Positions 48,271-57,465 of a stretch of DNA of 64,000 nt are shown piece by piece. Location of the stretch: contig CP044131.1 of the NCBI GenBank assembly GCA_008727115.1, positions 2,108,001-2,172,000 of the forward strand, read 5' to 3'. The notes below the pieces were generated by a model, which worked only from the letters and a program-made list of their open reading frames with translations, ran no database searches and had not been told where the DNA came from. The position numbers and the translations under genes are program-made. The number at the start of each line of letters is the position of its first letter. Position 1 is the stretch's first letter. This DNA comes from Comamonas testosteroni (GTDB lineage Bacteria; Pseudomonadota; Gammaproteobacteria; Burkholderiales; Burkholderiaceae_C).

Positions 48271-48771
48271 ATGTCCGAACATCCTGTTTTGTTGATCGTC
48301 TATCACTCCATGACTGGTGGCAGCTTGCAGATGGCACAGGCTGCCGCCTTGGCCGCCCAGCAGGAGAAAAACGTCAAGGTGAACCTTCTTCATGCCAGCA
48401 ACGCCAGCGCTGATGACTTGCTCAAAGCCCAGGCCTATGTGTTTGTCACACCCGAAAACCTGGCCTCCATCAGCGGCCTGATGAAAGACTTCTTTGACCG
48501 CAGTTATTACGGCGCACTTGACCGGATACAGGGCCGCCCCTATGCAAGCCTGATCTGCGCAGGCAGTGATGGGCACAATGCGGCCCGCCAGATAGAGCGC
48601 ATTGCCGCTGGCTGGCGGCTGAAGGCCGTGGCCGAGCCGCTCATCATCTGCACCCACGCCCAAACGCCCGAAGCCATCCAGGCCCCAAAACAAATTTCAG
48701 CCTCCGAGCTGCAACGCTGCGCGGAACTGGGCCAGGCACTGGCAGCAGGGCTCAGCATGGGGATTTTTTAA
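48271..48771 (+). CDS. flavodoxin-like/NADPH-dependent FMN reductase family protein
   Basis: 166 residues. LLIVYHSMTGGSLQMAQAAA is the flavodoxin-type FMN phosphate-binding loop; YVFVTPENLASISGLMKDFFDRSYYG matches the second flavin loop of flavodoxin and NAD(P)H:quinone oxidoreductase-like proteins. Probably an electron carrier or quinone reductase. ATG 48271 starts the conserved domain; the longer frame has no motif. Upstream of a TetR gene but separated by about 240 bases. Confidence 0.8.
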   Translation: MSEHPVLLIVYHSMTGGSLQMAQAAALAAQQEKNVKVNLLHASNASADDLLKAQAYVFVTPENLASISGLMKDFFDRSYYGALDRIQGRPYASLICAGSDGHNAARQIERIAAGWRLKAVAEPLIICTHAQTPEAIQAPKQISASELQRCAELGQALAAGLSMGIF

Positions 48772-49010
48772 CCCCAAGGGTTTACCCCATGTTGTTTTCA
48801 TCAAGTCAGGCCAGTCCAGCAGCCAGAATGCAACGAACGAATACTGTTTTAAGAAAGTGCTGCGTCGCACCGCTTGAATCGTCACTCTTCAACATTGCAC
48901 TACTGCAGCTCAGCGCGCCTGCGACGATCGTGAATTTGCACCCGAAGCAATTCAAGATTCCATGTCCTTTCAGCGAGCCTGAGTCTGTGCCCTCTTGAGC
49001 TTTCGCGCCC

Positions 49011-49649
49011 ATGACCGAACCAGACACCCCACGCCCCAAGCGCACGCCACGCGGGCCCAGTCCACAAAAGACCCAGGCCACGCGTCGCACCATCGTCGAG
49101 GCAGCCTTCCAGGAGTTTCTCGAGCATGGTTACGCGCGAGGCACCACCGCCTCGGTGGCGCAGCGTGCCGGCCTGTCCAAAGTCACGCTGTTTCGCTATT
49201 TCGACAGCAAGGAAGCCTTGTTCGAAGCCGTGATACAGACTCACATCGCATCGGCAGCTGTGGCCTTGCAATCGAGCCCCATGCAAGAGCACGAGTCCGT
49301 CGGCGAATATCTTCTGCGCACCGTGGGCGCGGCAGCCGATGTGATCGACAGCAGCGGGCGCTCTGCCACAGCGCGCCTGGTTGCCGCCGAAGGTCTGGAG
49401 TTTCCGCTTCTCGCTCAGGTGTACCGCCGCTACGTCAACGATGCCTTGATCGAGCACTTTGGACGGCTCGCAAGACTCGCGCACGAGCGCGGCGAGTTGA
49501 AATCCCCCGAGCTTTTGCAGCATCCTGAGTTGCTGCTCGCCCCTTTTTGGCTGGTCATGATGAATAACGCCGTCATCCACCCCGAGCTGCCTATGGATGC
49601 CGGCGCCTTATTCCGGCTGCAAGTGAGTCTGTTGTTCAAGATGCCCTGA
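49011..49649 (+). CDS. TetR-family transcriptional regulator
   Basis: 212 residues. N-terminal helix-turn-helix RRTIVEAAFQEFLEHGYARG and TTASVAQRAGLSKVTLFRYF, then a C-terminal ligand-binding helical domain. It faces the end of the RND efflux operon, a frequent arrangement for AcrR/TtgR-type efflux repressors. The palindrome at the efflux promoter 6 kb away is a candidate binding site. Whether it controls efflux is inference. Confidence 0.88.
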   Translation: MTEPDTPRPKRTPRGPSPQKTQATRRTIVEAAFQEFLEHGYARGTTASVAQRAGLSKVTLFRYFDSKEALFEAVIQTHIASAAVALQSSPMQEHESVGEYLLRTVGAAADVIDSSGRSATARLVAAEGLEFPLLAQVYRRYVNDALIEHFGRLARLAHERGELKSPELLQHPELLLAPFWLVMMNNAVIHPELPMDAGALFRLQVSLLFKMP

Positions 49650-49681
49650 CTGGGACATCGTCAGAAATTCACATAAAAATC

Positions 49682-49722
49682 AGCCTCAATCGCTTTCCAG
49701 GCAAGGGGACTCAGCTATCAAA
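49682..49722 (+). repeat. dispersed intergenic repeat, family A
   Basis: CAGCCTCAATCGCTTTCCAG followed by CTCAGCTATCAAAAAAG, between two convergent genes. Confidence 0.72.
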
Positions 49723-49728
49723 AAAGAA

Positions 49729-49755
49729 AAGCCGCAGTCTTTCGAGCTGCGGCTT
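49729..49755. terminator. terminator between tetR and the efflux operon
   Basis: AAGCCGCAG and CTGCGGCTT form a 9-bp stem with an A-rich left flank, ending the minus-strand efflux message. Confidence 0.8.
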
Positions 49756-49773
49756 GAGTACAGAGCATGAGCA

Positions 49774-51216
49774 TCAGCCCTGCGGATCACTCTCTTCTTC
49801 CCCGCCCAGCACCTTCCACAGGGTCACTCGATTGAGCTGCTCCGACAGGCGCAAGGCAATCAAGGTCTGCTGGGCCGCATAAAGGCTGCGCTGCGCATCC
49901 AGCACCGCCAGATAGTTGTCAACGCCAGCCTTGAAGCGGGCATTCGACAAATCAAACGCCTTTTGTGTATTGGCCACCATGCTGGTCTGGGCCGACAGAC
50001 GCTCACCCCACTGAGCACGATCGGCCAGCACATCTGCCACCTCCCTGAAAGCCGTCTGCACGGACTTCTCATACTGGCTCACTGCAATGCGCTGATTGCT
50101 CTCAGCCACCTGCACTGCCGCGCGGTTGCGGCCTCCGTCAAAGATCGGCAGCTTGACCAGGGGAATGAAGCTCCAGGTCTGGTTGTTGTTGCCAAAAAGG
50201 CGATCGAGCTCATTGCTGCCCGTTCCCACACTGGCTGTCAGGCTGATGCTGGGGAACATCGCGGCACGGGCCGCACCGATATTGGCATTCATGGCACGCA
50301 GATTGCGCTCGGCCGCCTGCACATCGGGGCGCTTGAGCAGCACGGTCGACGGCAAGGGAACAGACACCGCCTTCAAGGCCGCGACCTCTTGCGGACCCAG
50401 CAGGGTCTGGGCATCTGGCAGCAGCTGGGTTGGCACAGGCCCGCCCACCAGCAATTGCAAGGCGTTACGAGCCTTGTCGACCTGAGAGGTATAGCTGGCT
50501 ACATCGCCGCGAGCGGTATCCACTGTCGTCTGGTTCTGCGCCAGCACCAGCCCCGAGGTAGCCCCCAGTTCATGCATCTTGCGCGTGAGCTCGAAAGCCT
50601 TGATGCGACTGTCCAGCGTGTCTTTGGCCAGTTGCAGGCGCGCCTGATCGGCGGCCAGCGTCAGCCAGGCCGTGCTCACATCGGCGACCAGACCGATCTG
50701 CACATTGCGCTGGTTGTCTTGGCTTTGCAGAAACTGCTGCAGCGATGCTTCGCTGAGGTTGCGAATGCGGCCCCACAGGTCCAGCTCATAGCTGGCAAAG
50801 CCCAGCTGGGCCGAATACTGCTCAGTGATGCTGGAGCGGCCTGCCGTCGTCAAATCACCGGCCGTGCGCGTACGGCTGCCCTGCGCCTGAGCGGTGATGC
50901 CCGGCAGCCGATCGGCTCTGGTGATTCCGTACTGGGCTCGCGCTTTTTCGATGTTCTCCAGCGCAATGCGCAGGTCACGGTTATTGCTCAGCGCCAGCGC
51001 CACCACCTCACGCAACTGTGGCGACTGCAGCCATTGCAAAGCCTGAGCCTGCTGCAGGGCGGCATCGCTGGCCTGCACAGCAGGGCCATTGGCAGAAACC
51101 GTTTCGGGCACAGGCAGCACTGGCGTCTTGTGGGCAGGAGCCAGATTGCATCCGCCCAGCAAAGCGGCCATTGAAATGGCCGTGGCCACGGATAGATTCT
51201 TGTTCAGGCGCCTCAT
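49774..51216 (-). CDS. RND efflux outer membrane lipoprotein (OprM/NodT family)
   Basis: 480 residues. Lipoprotein signal MAALLGGCNLAP with the modified Cys at about 23, then two repeated OEP domains of beta-strand and long coiled helices (ENIEKARAQYGITRADRLPG). It forms the outer membrane channel of the tripartite pump. The start overlaps the RND pump stop by four bases (ATGA), so translation is coupled. Last gene of the operon. Confidence 0.92.
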   Translation of the reverse strand: MRRLNKNLSVATAISMAALLGGCNLAPAHKTPVLPVPETVSANGPAVQASDAALQQAQALQWLQSPQLREVVALALSNNRDLRIALENIEKARAQYGITRADRLPGITAQAQGSRTRTAGDLTTAGRSSITEQYSAQLGFASYELDLWGRIRNLSEASLQQFLQSQDNQRNVQIGLVADVSTAWLTLAADQARLQLAKDTLDSRIKAFELTRKMHELGATSGLVLAQNQTTVDTARGDVASYTSQVDKARNALQLLVGGPVPTQLLPDAQTLLGPQEVAALKAVSVPLPSTVLLKRPDVQAAERNLRAMNANIGAARAAMFPSISLTASVGTGSNELDRLFGNNNQTWSFIPLVKLPIFDGGRNRAAVQVAESNQRIAVSQYEKSVQTAFREVADVLADRAQWGERLSAQTSMVANTQKAFDLSNARFKAGVDNYLAVLDAQRSLYAAQQTLIALRLSEQLNRVTLWKVLGGEEESDPQG

Positions 51217-54200
51217 ACTGCGCTCTCCTTGTTGACTGCGGGCACTTCGTCATTGCGCGAGCGGCTCTTGAACCAGCTGCGAATCAGCAAAAAGAACACA
51301 GGCACCAGGAAAATGCCCAGCACCGTGGAGGCCATCATTCCGCCCAGCACAGCCGTTCCAATGGCATTGCGCCCGCCCGCACCCGCGCCGGTACCGATGG
51401 CCAGCGGAATCACGCCAAAACCAAAGGCCAGCGAAGTCATCAAAATCGGGCGCAGACGCAGGCGCACGGCCTCGACCGTGGCGTCAAACACCTTCTTGCC
51501 CTGCTCCTGCAACTGCACGGCGAACTCCACGATCAGAATCGCGTTCTTCGATGCCAGCCCCACCGTGGTCAGCAGTCCCACCTGGAAGTACACGTCATTG
51601 CTCAGGCCTCGCGTATAGGTGGCCAGCAATGCGCCCACCACCCCCAGCGGAACGGCCAGCATCACGGACAAAGGCACAGTCCAGCTCTCGTACAGTGCTG
51701 CCAGACACAGGAACACAAACAGGATCGAGATGGCGTACAGCATGGGAGCCTGGTCGCCGGACTGGCGCTCCTGCAACGATGCACCGGTCCACTCATAGCC
51801 AATACCCTGTGGCAATTGCTTCAGGATTTCCTCGACCTTCTTCATCGCGACACCCGAGCTCACACCCGGTGCGGCGCTGCCGATGAACTCATAGGCGGGC
51901 GCGCCGTTGTAGCGCATCAGCTGCGGCGATCCATAGGCCCAGTAGCTGCGCGAGAACGCACCGAAGGGCACCATCTCGCCGCTCTTGTTGCGCACCGTCC
52001 ATTTGGCAATGTCCTGGGGCAGCATGCGGTGTGGTGCATCGCCCTGAATATAGACACGCTTGACGCGGCCATTGTTCAGGAAGTCGTTCACATAGGTACC
52101 GCCCATGGCGCTGGAGAGCACGCTGTTGATGTCGGTGTACGACAGCCCCAGTGCAGCGGCCTTGCGGTCGTCAATATCGAGGCGCAGTTCGCTGGCATCT
52201 TCCAGGTTGGTCACACGCACCGAAGTCAGCTCGGGGCTCTTGCGCGCCGCGTCTTCCACCTGCTTGCTGGCCGCCAGCAAGGCATCGTGGCCCATGCCAT
52301 TGATATCCTTGAGCATGAAGTTGAAGCCGGCATTGGCCCCCAGCCCCCGCACGGCAGGCGGGTTCATGACAAACACACGTGCATCGGCAATCGCGGCCCC
52401 CAGCTCCTTGGTTGCCCGGTGCGCCACCGCAATCGAGGCTTGCGAGGGCAAGGGCCGCTCAGACCAGGGCTTGAGGCGCACAAAGCCGCGGGCCGAGCTC
52501 TGATCGCCATTGAGGCCCGAGACCTGGTTGAAGCTGATCACCTCGGGCTGCTTGAGCAGGTAGCTGCGCACGTCGTCCAGTACCTGCTGCAGGCGGGCAT
52601 CCGAAGCACCCGAGGGCAGATTCACACTGACATAGACAAAGCCCTGGTCCTCATCGGGCAGAAACGATGTGGGCAGGCGGGCCATCAGCAGCCATACCGC
52701 GGCGCAGATCGCCAAGAACACCAGCATCATGCGCTTGGAGCGGCGCAGCATATAAGCCACGCTTCCCTGATAACGCGAGGCCGTCAGCTCAAAATTGCGA
52801 TTGAACCAGTTGAAGAAACGGTCATTGAGCCCCAGCAGCCCGGAGCGAACCTTGCGCACCTGCGCTTCATGACCTTCCGAGCCATGACCGCCATGCTCAG
52901 GAGCCTTGAGCAAGGTGGCGCACAGAGCAGGAGTCAGCGTCAGTGCGACAAATACCGAAAACGCCATGGCCGCCACAATCGTGATGGAGAACTGGCGATA
53001 AATCACGCCCGTCGAGCCGCCAAAAAAGGCCATGGGAATGAACACGGCCGACAGCGTCACGCCAATGCCCACCAGCGCAGGGGTAATCTCCCGCATGGAC
53101 TGGCGCGTGGCTTCCTTGGGGGATTTGCCGGTTTCGTGCATCACACGCTCGACGTTTTCCACCACCACAATGGCATCGTCCACCAGCAAGCCAATGGCCA
53201 GCACCATGCCGAACATGGTCAGCGTGTTGATCGAATAACCGGCCACCGAGAGCACGCCAAACGTGCCCAGCAGCACCACAGGCACGGCAATGGCCGGAAT
53301 CAGGGTGGCGCGGAAGTTCTGCAGAAAGATGAACATCACGATCACCACCAGCACCATAGCCTCGCCCAGAGCACTGACCACTTCCTGAATCGACGCCCGC
53401 ACAAAAGGCGTTGAGTCCGAGCTCACAAAGTAGTCAATCTGATTGGGAAAGTAGGGCTTGAGCTCGGCCAGCTTGGCGGCCACTTCATCGGCAACCTGCA
53501 TGGCATTCGCACCGTCCGCCAAAATCACACCCATACCGGCGCCGGGCATGCCATTGAGCTTGGCCTGGACATTCAGGTTGTCAGCGGCCAGTTCCACGCG
53601 AGCCACATCCCCCATGGTCACCACCGAGCCGTCAGTCACAGCCTTGAGCACGATGGCGCGAAACTGCTCGGGCGTCTGCAGCTTGGTGCGCGCCGTGATG
53701 GTGGCATTGAGCTGCTGGTTCTGCACGGCGGGCAAGGCGCCCAGCTGGCCGGCGGAGACCTGCGCGTTCTGGGAGTTCAGTGCAGACACCAGATCGGAGG
53801 GCATCAGGCCGTATTTCTCCATCTTGGCCGGATCCATCCAGATGCGCATGGCGTACGGTGAGCCAAAGACGTTGATGTCACCCACGCCTTCAAGACGGCC
53901 AATCACATCAACCAGATTGCTATTCAGATAGTCGCCAATATCCACCGCAGTAATAGCAGGGTCCAGCGAATAAAAGCTGTAGGTAACCAGAAAATCCTGA
54001 CCGCCCTTGTTGACGAACACACCACGGCTTTTGACGGCATCGGGCAAGCGGTTCAGCGCCGATTGCAGCTTGTTTTGCACCTGCACCTGGGCCACATCGA
54101 TATTGGTGCCGGGAGCAAAGGTCAGTGTCGTGCGCGAGCGGCCCGAGGCATCACTGGTCGAGCTCATGTAGAGCATGTTGTCGATGCCCTTGATCTGCTG

Positions 54201-54398
54201 CTCGATGATCTGTGTCACCGAGTTCTCCACGGTCTCGGCAGAAGCGCCGGTGTACTGCGAGGAAATCGTCACACGTGGCGGTGCGATGTCAGGGTATTGC
54301 TCCAGAGGCAGTGTCGATACCGACAACGCCCCGGCCAGCATGATGATGATAGAGATGACCCAGGCAAAAATGGGCCGATTGATAAAAAACTGAGCCAT
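51213..54398 (-). CDS. RND multidrug efflux permease (HAE1, AcrB/MexB type)
   Basis: 1061 residues. The N terminus MAQFFINRPIFAWVISIIIM is typical of AcrB-type pumps. Twelve membrane segments with proton-relay Asp pair in GLLVDDAIVVVENVERVM and two large periplasmic loops (PGTNIDVAQVQVQNKLQ). It exports hydrophobic and amphiphilic compounds using proton motive force. Fifteen bases after the fusion-protein stop. Substrates cannot be inferred; sequence style is closest to MexB/TtgB-like pumps. Confidence 0.94.
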   Translation of the reverse strand: MAQFFINRPIFAWVISIIIMLAGALSVSTLPLEQYPDIAPPRVTISSQYTGASAETVENSVTQIIEQQIKGIDNMLYMSSTSDASGRSRTTLTFAPGTNIDVAQVQVQNKLQSALNRLPDAVKSRGVFVNKGGQDFLVTYSFYSLDPAITAVDIGDYLNSNLVDVIGRLEGVGDINVFGSPYAMRIWMDPAKMEKYGLMPSDLVSALNSQNAQVSAGQLGALPAVQNQQLNATITARTKLQTPEQFRAIVLKAVTDGSVVTMGDVARVELAADNLNVQAKLNGMPGAGMGVILADGANAMQVADEVAAKLAELKPYFPNQIDYFVSSDSTPFVRASIQEVVSALGEAMVLVVIVMFIFLQNFRATLIPAIAVPVVLLGTFGVLSVAGYSINTLTMFGMVLAIGLLVDDAIVVVENVERVMHETGKSPKEATRQSMREITPALVGIGVTLSAVFIPMAFFGGSTGVIYRQFSITIVAAMAFSVFVALTLTPALCATLLKAPEHGGHGSEGHEAQVRKVRSGLLGLNDRFFNWFNRNFELTASRYQGSVAYMLRRSKRMMLVFLAICAAVWLLMARLPTSFLPDEDQGFVYVSVNLPSGASDARLQQVLDDVRSYLLKQPEVISFNQVSGLNGDQSSARGFVRLKPWSERPLPSQASIAVAHRATKELGAAIADARVFVMNPPAVRGLGANAGFNFMLKDINGMGHDALLAASKQVEDAARKSPELTSVRVTNLEDASELRLDIDDRKAAALGLSYTDINSVLSSAMGGTYVNDFLNNGRVKRVYIQGDAPHRMLPQDIAKWTVRNKSGEMVPFGAFSRSYWAYGSPQLMRYNGAPAYEFIGSAAPGVSSGVAMKKVEEILKQLPQGIGYEWTGASLQERQSGDQAPMLYAISILFVFLCLAALYESWTVPLSVMLAVPLGVVGALLATYTRGLSNDVYFQVGLLTTVGLASKNAILIVEFAVQLQEQGKKVFDATVEAVRLRLRPILMTSLAFGFGVIPLAIGTGAGAGGRNAIGTAVLGGMMASTVLGIFLVPVFFLLIRSWFKSRSRNDEVPAVNKESAV

Positions 54399-54412
54399 GT
54401 GCGCGCCCTGTC

Positions 54413-55723
54413 TTATTGCTTGGCAGCTGCCGCAGCAGGCTCACCCGCTGTGGCCTGAGCCGGTGGCTCGCCACGCACGCTCTTGCGTTCGGCCCTGGCC
54501 TTCAGGTCCACCTCTGCAGGCTTGACCTTGTCGCCACTCTTGGCACGCTGAAAGCCATCCACCATGACGCGGTCTCCCGCCTGCAGACCGGACTTGAGCA
54601 GCCAGAAGGCACCAACAGCCCGATCCACCTCAATCTGGCGCTTCTCCACAACATCCTCGGCGTTGACCACCATCACATTGGGCTTGCCCGCCAGATCACG
54701 GGTCACACTTTGCTGGGGTACCAGCAAGGCATCCGCAGCCAGTGCCGTGGGCAGCAGCGCCTTCACATACATGCCAGGCATCAGCAGGCCCTCCGGGTTG
54801 GGCACTTCGGCGCGCAGCGTCAATGTGCCCGTGGTGTCGTTGACGATCACGCCCGCAAAAGCCAGCTTGCCCGGGTGCGGATAGTCACTGCCATCGTCTA
54901 GCTGAATGCGCACGGGAATTTTGTCGCCCTCGACCTTCTGATAGCGGCCAGACTCCAGATCGCGCTTGAGCTGCATCAGCTCGGTGCTGGACTGGGTGAA
55001 GTCCACATACATGGGATCCAGCTGCACGATGGTGGTGAGCGCTGCGGCCTGATTGGCCGTGACCAGCGCACCCGGCGTCACCGCAGACAGTGCAATGCGC
55101 CCGGCAATCGGCGCTTCAATACGGCTGTACTTGAGGTTGATACGCGCAGTCTCCAGATTGGCCAGTGCCACGGCCACGTCCGATGCCGACTGTGCAGCTG
55201 CGGCCTGGCTTTCATCGAAGGCCTGTTTGCTGATGGCATCGATCTTGACCAGCTCGGCATTGCGCCGCGCGGTGGCCGCCAGCGTACGCTGACTGGCTTG
55301 CGCCTTGGCGACAGCAGCCTTGGCGCTGGCCTCGGCCGCGCGCAGCGATGCCGCATCAATCTGGTAGAGCTGCTGGCCTCGCTTGACCATCGCCCCTTCG
55401 GTAAACAAGCGCTGCTCGATGATGCCCGAGACCTGAGGCCGCACCTCCGCCGTCATAAAAGCACGCGTGCGTCCCGGCAAGCTGGCATCCAGCTGCTGGT
55501 TCTGAGGCTGCAACGTGACCACTCCGACCTGGGGCTCCGACTTGGGCGCACCCTTGGGTTCTGCCTCAGGCTTGGAACAACCTGCCAACGCCGCTGCAAT
55601 CAGCATGGCCCCCATGGCCAGCGTCCAGCGCTGTTGGCGATGACTTGGCCGGCTTGCACTGGATGGGCAAGAAAAATGCGCCTCTCGGCGCGGGCTCAGC
55701 GAAGCGGGCTGGTCAATCTTCAT
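54413..55723 (-). CDS. RND efflux membrane fusion protein (AcrA/MexA type)
   Basis: 436 residues. Lipoprotein-like signal (LAMGAMLIAAALAGCSKPE) followed by barrel-sandwich, helical hairpin (SLRAAEASAKAAVAKAQASQ) and beta-barrel domains of the AcrA type; ends in an Ala-rich tail. Bridges the pump and outer membrane channel. ATG 55723 is chosen because the longer frame starts with TTG inside the operator palindrome, where translation is unlikely. First gene of the operon. Confidence 0.9.
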   Translation of the reverse strand: MKIDQPASLSPRREAHFSCPSSASRPSHRQQRWTLAMGAMLIAAALAGCSKPEAEPKGAPKSEPQVGVVTLQPQNQQLDASLPGRTRAFMTAEVRPQVSGIIEQRLFTEGAMVKRGQQLYQIDAASLRAAEASAKAAVAKAQASQRTLAATARRNAELVKIDAISKQAFDESQAAAAQSASDVAVALANLETARINLKYSRIEAPIAGRIALSAVTPGALVTANQAAALTTIVQLDPMYVDFTQSSTELMQLKRDLESGRYQKVEGDKIPVRIQLDDGSDYPHPGKLAFAGVIVNDTTGTLTLRAEVPNPEGLLMPGMYVKALLPTALAADALLVPQQSVTRDLAGKPNVMVVNAEDVVEKRQIEVDRAVGAFWLLKSGLQAGDRVMVDGFQRAKSGDKVKPAEVDLKARAERKSVRGEPPAQATAGEPAAAAAKQ

Positions 55724-55754
55724 ACGTGGGGCAGTCTGAACTAAAGAACTTGTC

Positions 55755-55776
55755 AATATTGTGCGCTGACAATATT
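55755..55776. promoter_or_regulatory. operator palindrome at the RND efflux promoter
   Basis: AATATTGT, GCGCTG, ACAATATT: a perfect 8-bp inverted repeat with six-base spacer, 32 bases upstream of the fusion-protein start. Size and position suit a TetR-family repressor dimer. Confidence 0.75.
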
Positions 55777-56034
55777 AATCAAATGTAAAGCAGTGACGAG
55801 CGCGTCGTAATGCCAGTCTCTTGATGGCTTCGCGGGTCTTTGACAGGGAGGATTTTCGCCTGCAATGAACTTGCACCAGCACATGAGATGAGCCATGCAG
55901 CCCAAACGGCCTCAGATGCCTGCTGACACTCTGGCACCAAGGCGTCTTGCCTTGGAAGATACACTTCCGCCCCATCAAAATAGATAGCTTCAAGCCATTG
56001 CTGTGCAATGGATTGAGGCCAGTTTCATATCTAT
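55777..56034. other. spacer between efflux operon promoter and MFS gene
   Basis: With the operator it makes a gap of about 310 bases. The left half shows nothing recognisable. The right end holds a family A repeat that folds with CCATTG/CAATGG and may end transcription of the MFS pair. Confidence 0.5.
55978..56022 (-). repeat. dispersed intergenic repeat, family A (diverged)
   Basis: Plus strand AAAATAGATAGCTTCAAGCC then CCATTGCTGTGCAATGG and ATTGAGGCC; reverse complement carries the family order CCTCAATCC to AGCTATC. Confidence 0.62.
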
Positions 56035-57465
56035 TCAGTCCGCTGAGGCGGTGCGTACTCTGAGCACGCTGAAAATGCCGGCCATTGCAGCGAATCCACC
56101 AGCGACAGCCAGTGCCAGCACTTCGGCATCGCCACCATGCCCGCCCGAGATGGCAAAGATCGTCGCCAGCACTACGGCCCCCAACGTCTGTCCCGTCATG
56201 CGCGCAGAGCTGAGCATGCCGCCCGCCGCGCCGCTGCGCGACATGGGAGCCGACGTAACGATGGTGTGATTGTTGGGCGACTGGTACAGCGCAAAGCCGC
56301 TACCGGCCAGCAACATGCGCCAGACCATATCCCAGTGCGCCACATCGACGGGCATGGCCGCCAGAAGCCACAGGCCGCTAGCAAACATGGCCATGCCAAT
56401 GCCACCCAGCAGTCCATCGGGATATTTGCCAATCAGGCGGCCCGCCACGGGGGCCGTCAGCATGGTGGCCAGAGGCCAGGCCGTAATCAGCATGCCGGCC
56501 TCCATCGGCGACAGCCCTCTGACTTCCAGCAGCAAAAACGGCAAGGCCAGAAAGGAAAGCATTTGCGCGCAAAAGGCCGAGACCGAGCCGCACATCGACA
56601 GACGGAAGACGGGAATGCGCAGCAGATCTACAGGGAACAGGGGCGTCGCCTGATGCCACTGACGGCGCAGATAGACGATGCCCACCAGCACTCCGGCGCC
56701 CAGCAGCCACCAGCCCGACGGCATCAGGCTCCCGCCCGCGCCCTCCGCTGGCGGGCCCAGGCGCACGCCCAGTTGCTCCCCGCCCAGAAACAGCAGGCTG
56801 AACATCAGAATATTGAGCAGCACATCCAGTGCAGCGATCGGCTCGCCTGCCTTTCTCATCACAGGGTTGACGGGCAAGGCCTTGCGCCCTATCCACAAAG
56901 TCGCCAGGCCCAAGGGTACATTGATGGCGAACAGCCAGGGCCAGCTGGCCACTGACAAGATCGCTGCGGCCACCGAAGGCCCCGCCATGGACGAAGTCGC
57001 CACGACCAGCGAGTTGATGGCCATGCCTTGGCCCAGCTTGGCACGCGGATAGGTCAGGCGCACCAGCGCCGCATTCACGCTCATGATGCCGGCAGCACCC
57101 ATGCCCTGAAACACGCGCGCCGCAATCAAGGTGCCCAAAGAACTGGCCAGTGTGGCCGCTACCGAAGCCATGACAAACACCGCCATGCCCAACAGGTAAA
57201 TACGCCGATAGCCCAGGCGCTCGCCCAGCGCGGCCAGCGGCAGCAATAACACCAGACCCGCAAGCTGATGGGCGTTGACCACCCACAAAGTCACGGATGA
57301 GCTGGCCTGCAGCTCTCGCGCAATGGTAGGCAAGGCCAGATTGACGATGCTGCTGTCCAGCACCGACAGGGTCAGCCCCAGAATGATGACCAGCATGGCG
57401 CTGCCCCGTGCGCCAGCCGGCAGGCCGTCATAGACCTGGGGCGTCTGCGCTGCCTGCTCAGTCAT
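56035..57465 (-). CDS. MFS transporter, DHA2 (EmrB/QacA) type
   Basis: 476 residues with about fourteen membrane segments. Segment 1 motif LGLTLSVLDSSIVNLALPTI and the loop GERLGYRRIYLLGM (motif A) are characteristic of the drug:H+ antiporter-2 group. It overlaps the preceding Bcr/CflA gene by eight bases and is translationally coupled to it. Substrate unknown. Confidence 0.87.
   Translation of the reverse strand: MTEQAAQTPQVYDGLPAGARGSAMLVIILGLTLSVLDSSIVNLALPTIARELQASSSVTLWVVNAHQLAGLVLLLPLAALGERLGYRRIYLLGMAVFVMASVAATLASSLGTLIAARVFQGMGAAGIMSVNAALVRLTYPRAKLGQGMAINSLVVATSSMAGPSVAAAILSVASWPWLFAINVPLGLATLWIGRKALPVNPVMRKAGEPIAALDVLLNILMFSLLFLGGEQLGVRLGPPAEGAGGSLMPSGWWLLGAGVLVGIVYLRRQWHQATPLFPVDLLRIPVFRLSMCGSVSAFCAQMLSFLALPFLLLEVRGLSPMEAGMLITAWPLATMLTAPVAGRLIGKYPDGLLGGIGMAMFASGLWLLAAMPVDVAHWDMVWRMLLAGSGFALYQSPNNHTIVTSAPMSRSGAAGGMLSSARMTGQTLGAVVLATIFAISGGHGGDAEVLALAVAGGFAAMAGIFSVLRVRTASAD

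Noticed and set aside
51018-53414. A 798-codon open frame opposite the RND genes
   Set aside because: Gln/His/Arg-rich shadow of the efflux operon; no start signal.
55724-55756. TTG start giving the efflux fusion protein 11 more residues
   Set aside because: The TTG lies inside the operator palindrome, where the promoter should be; ATG 55723 is more plausible.
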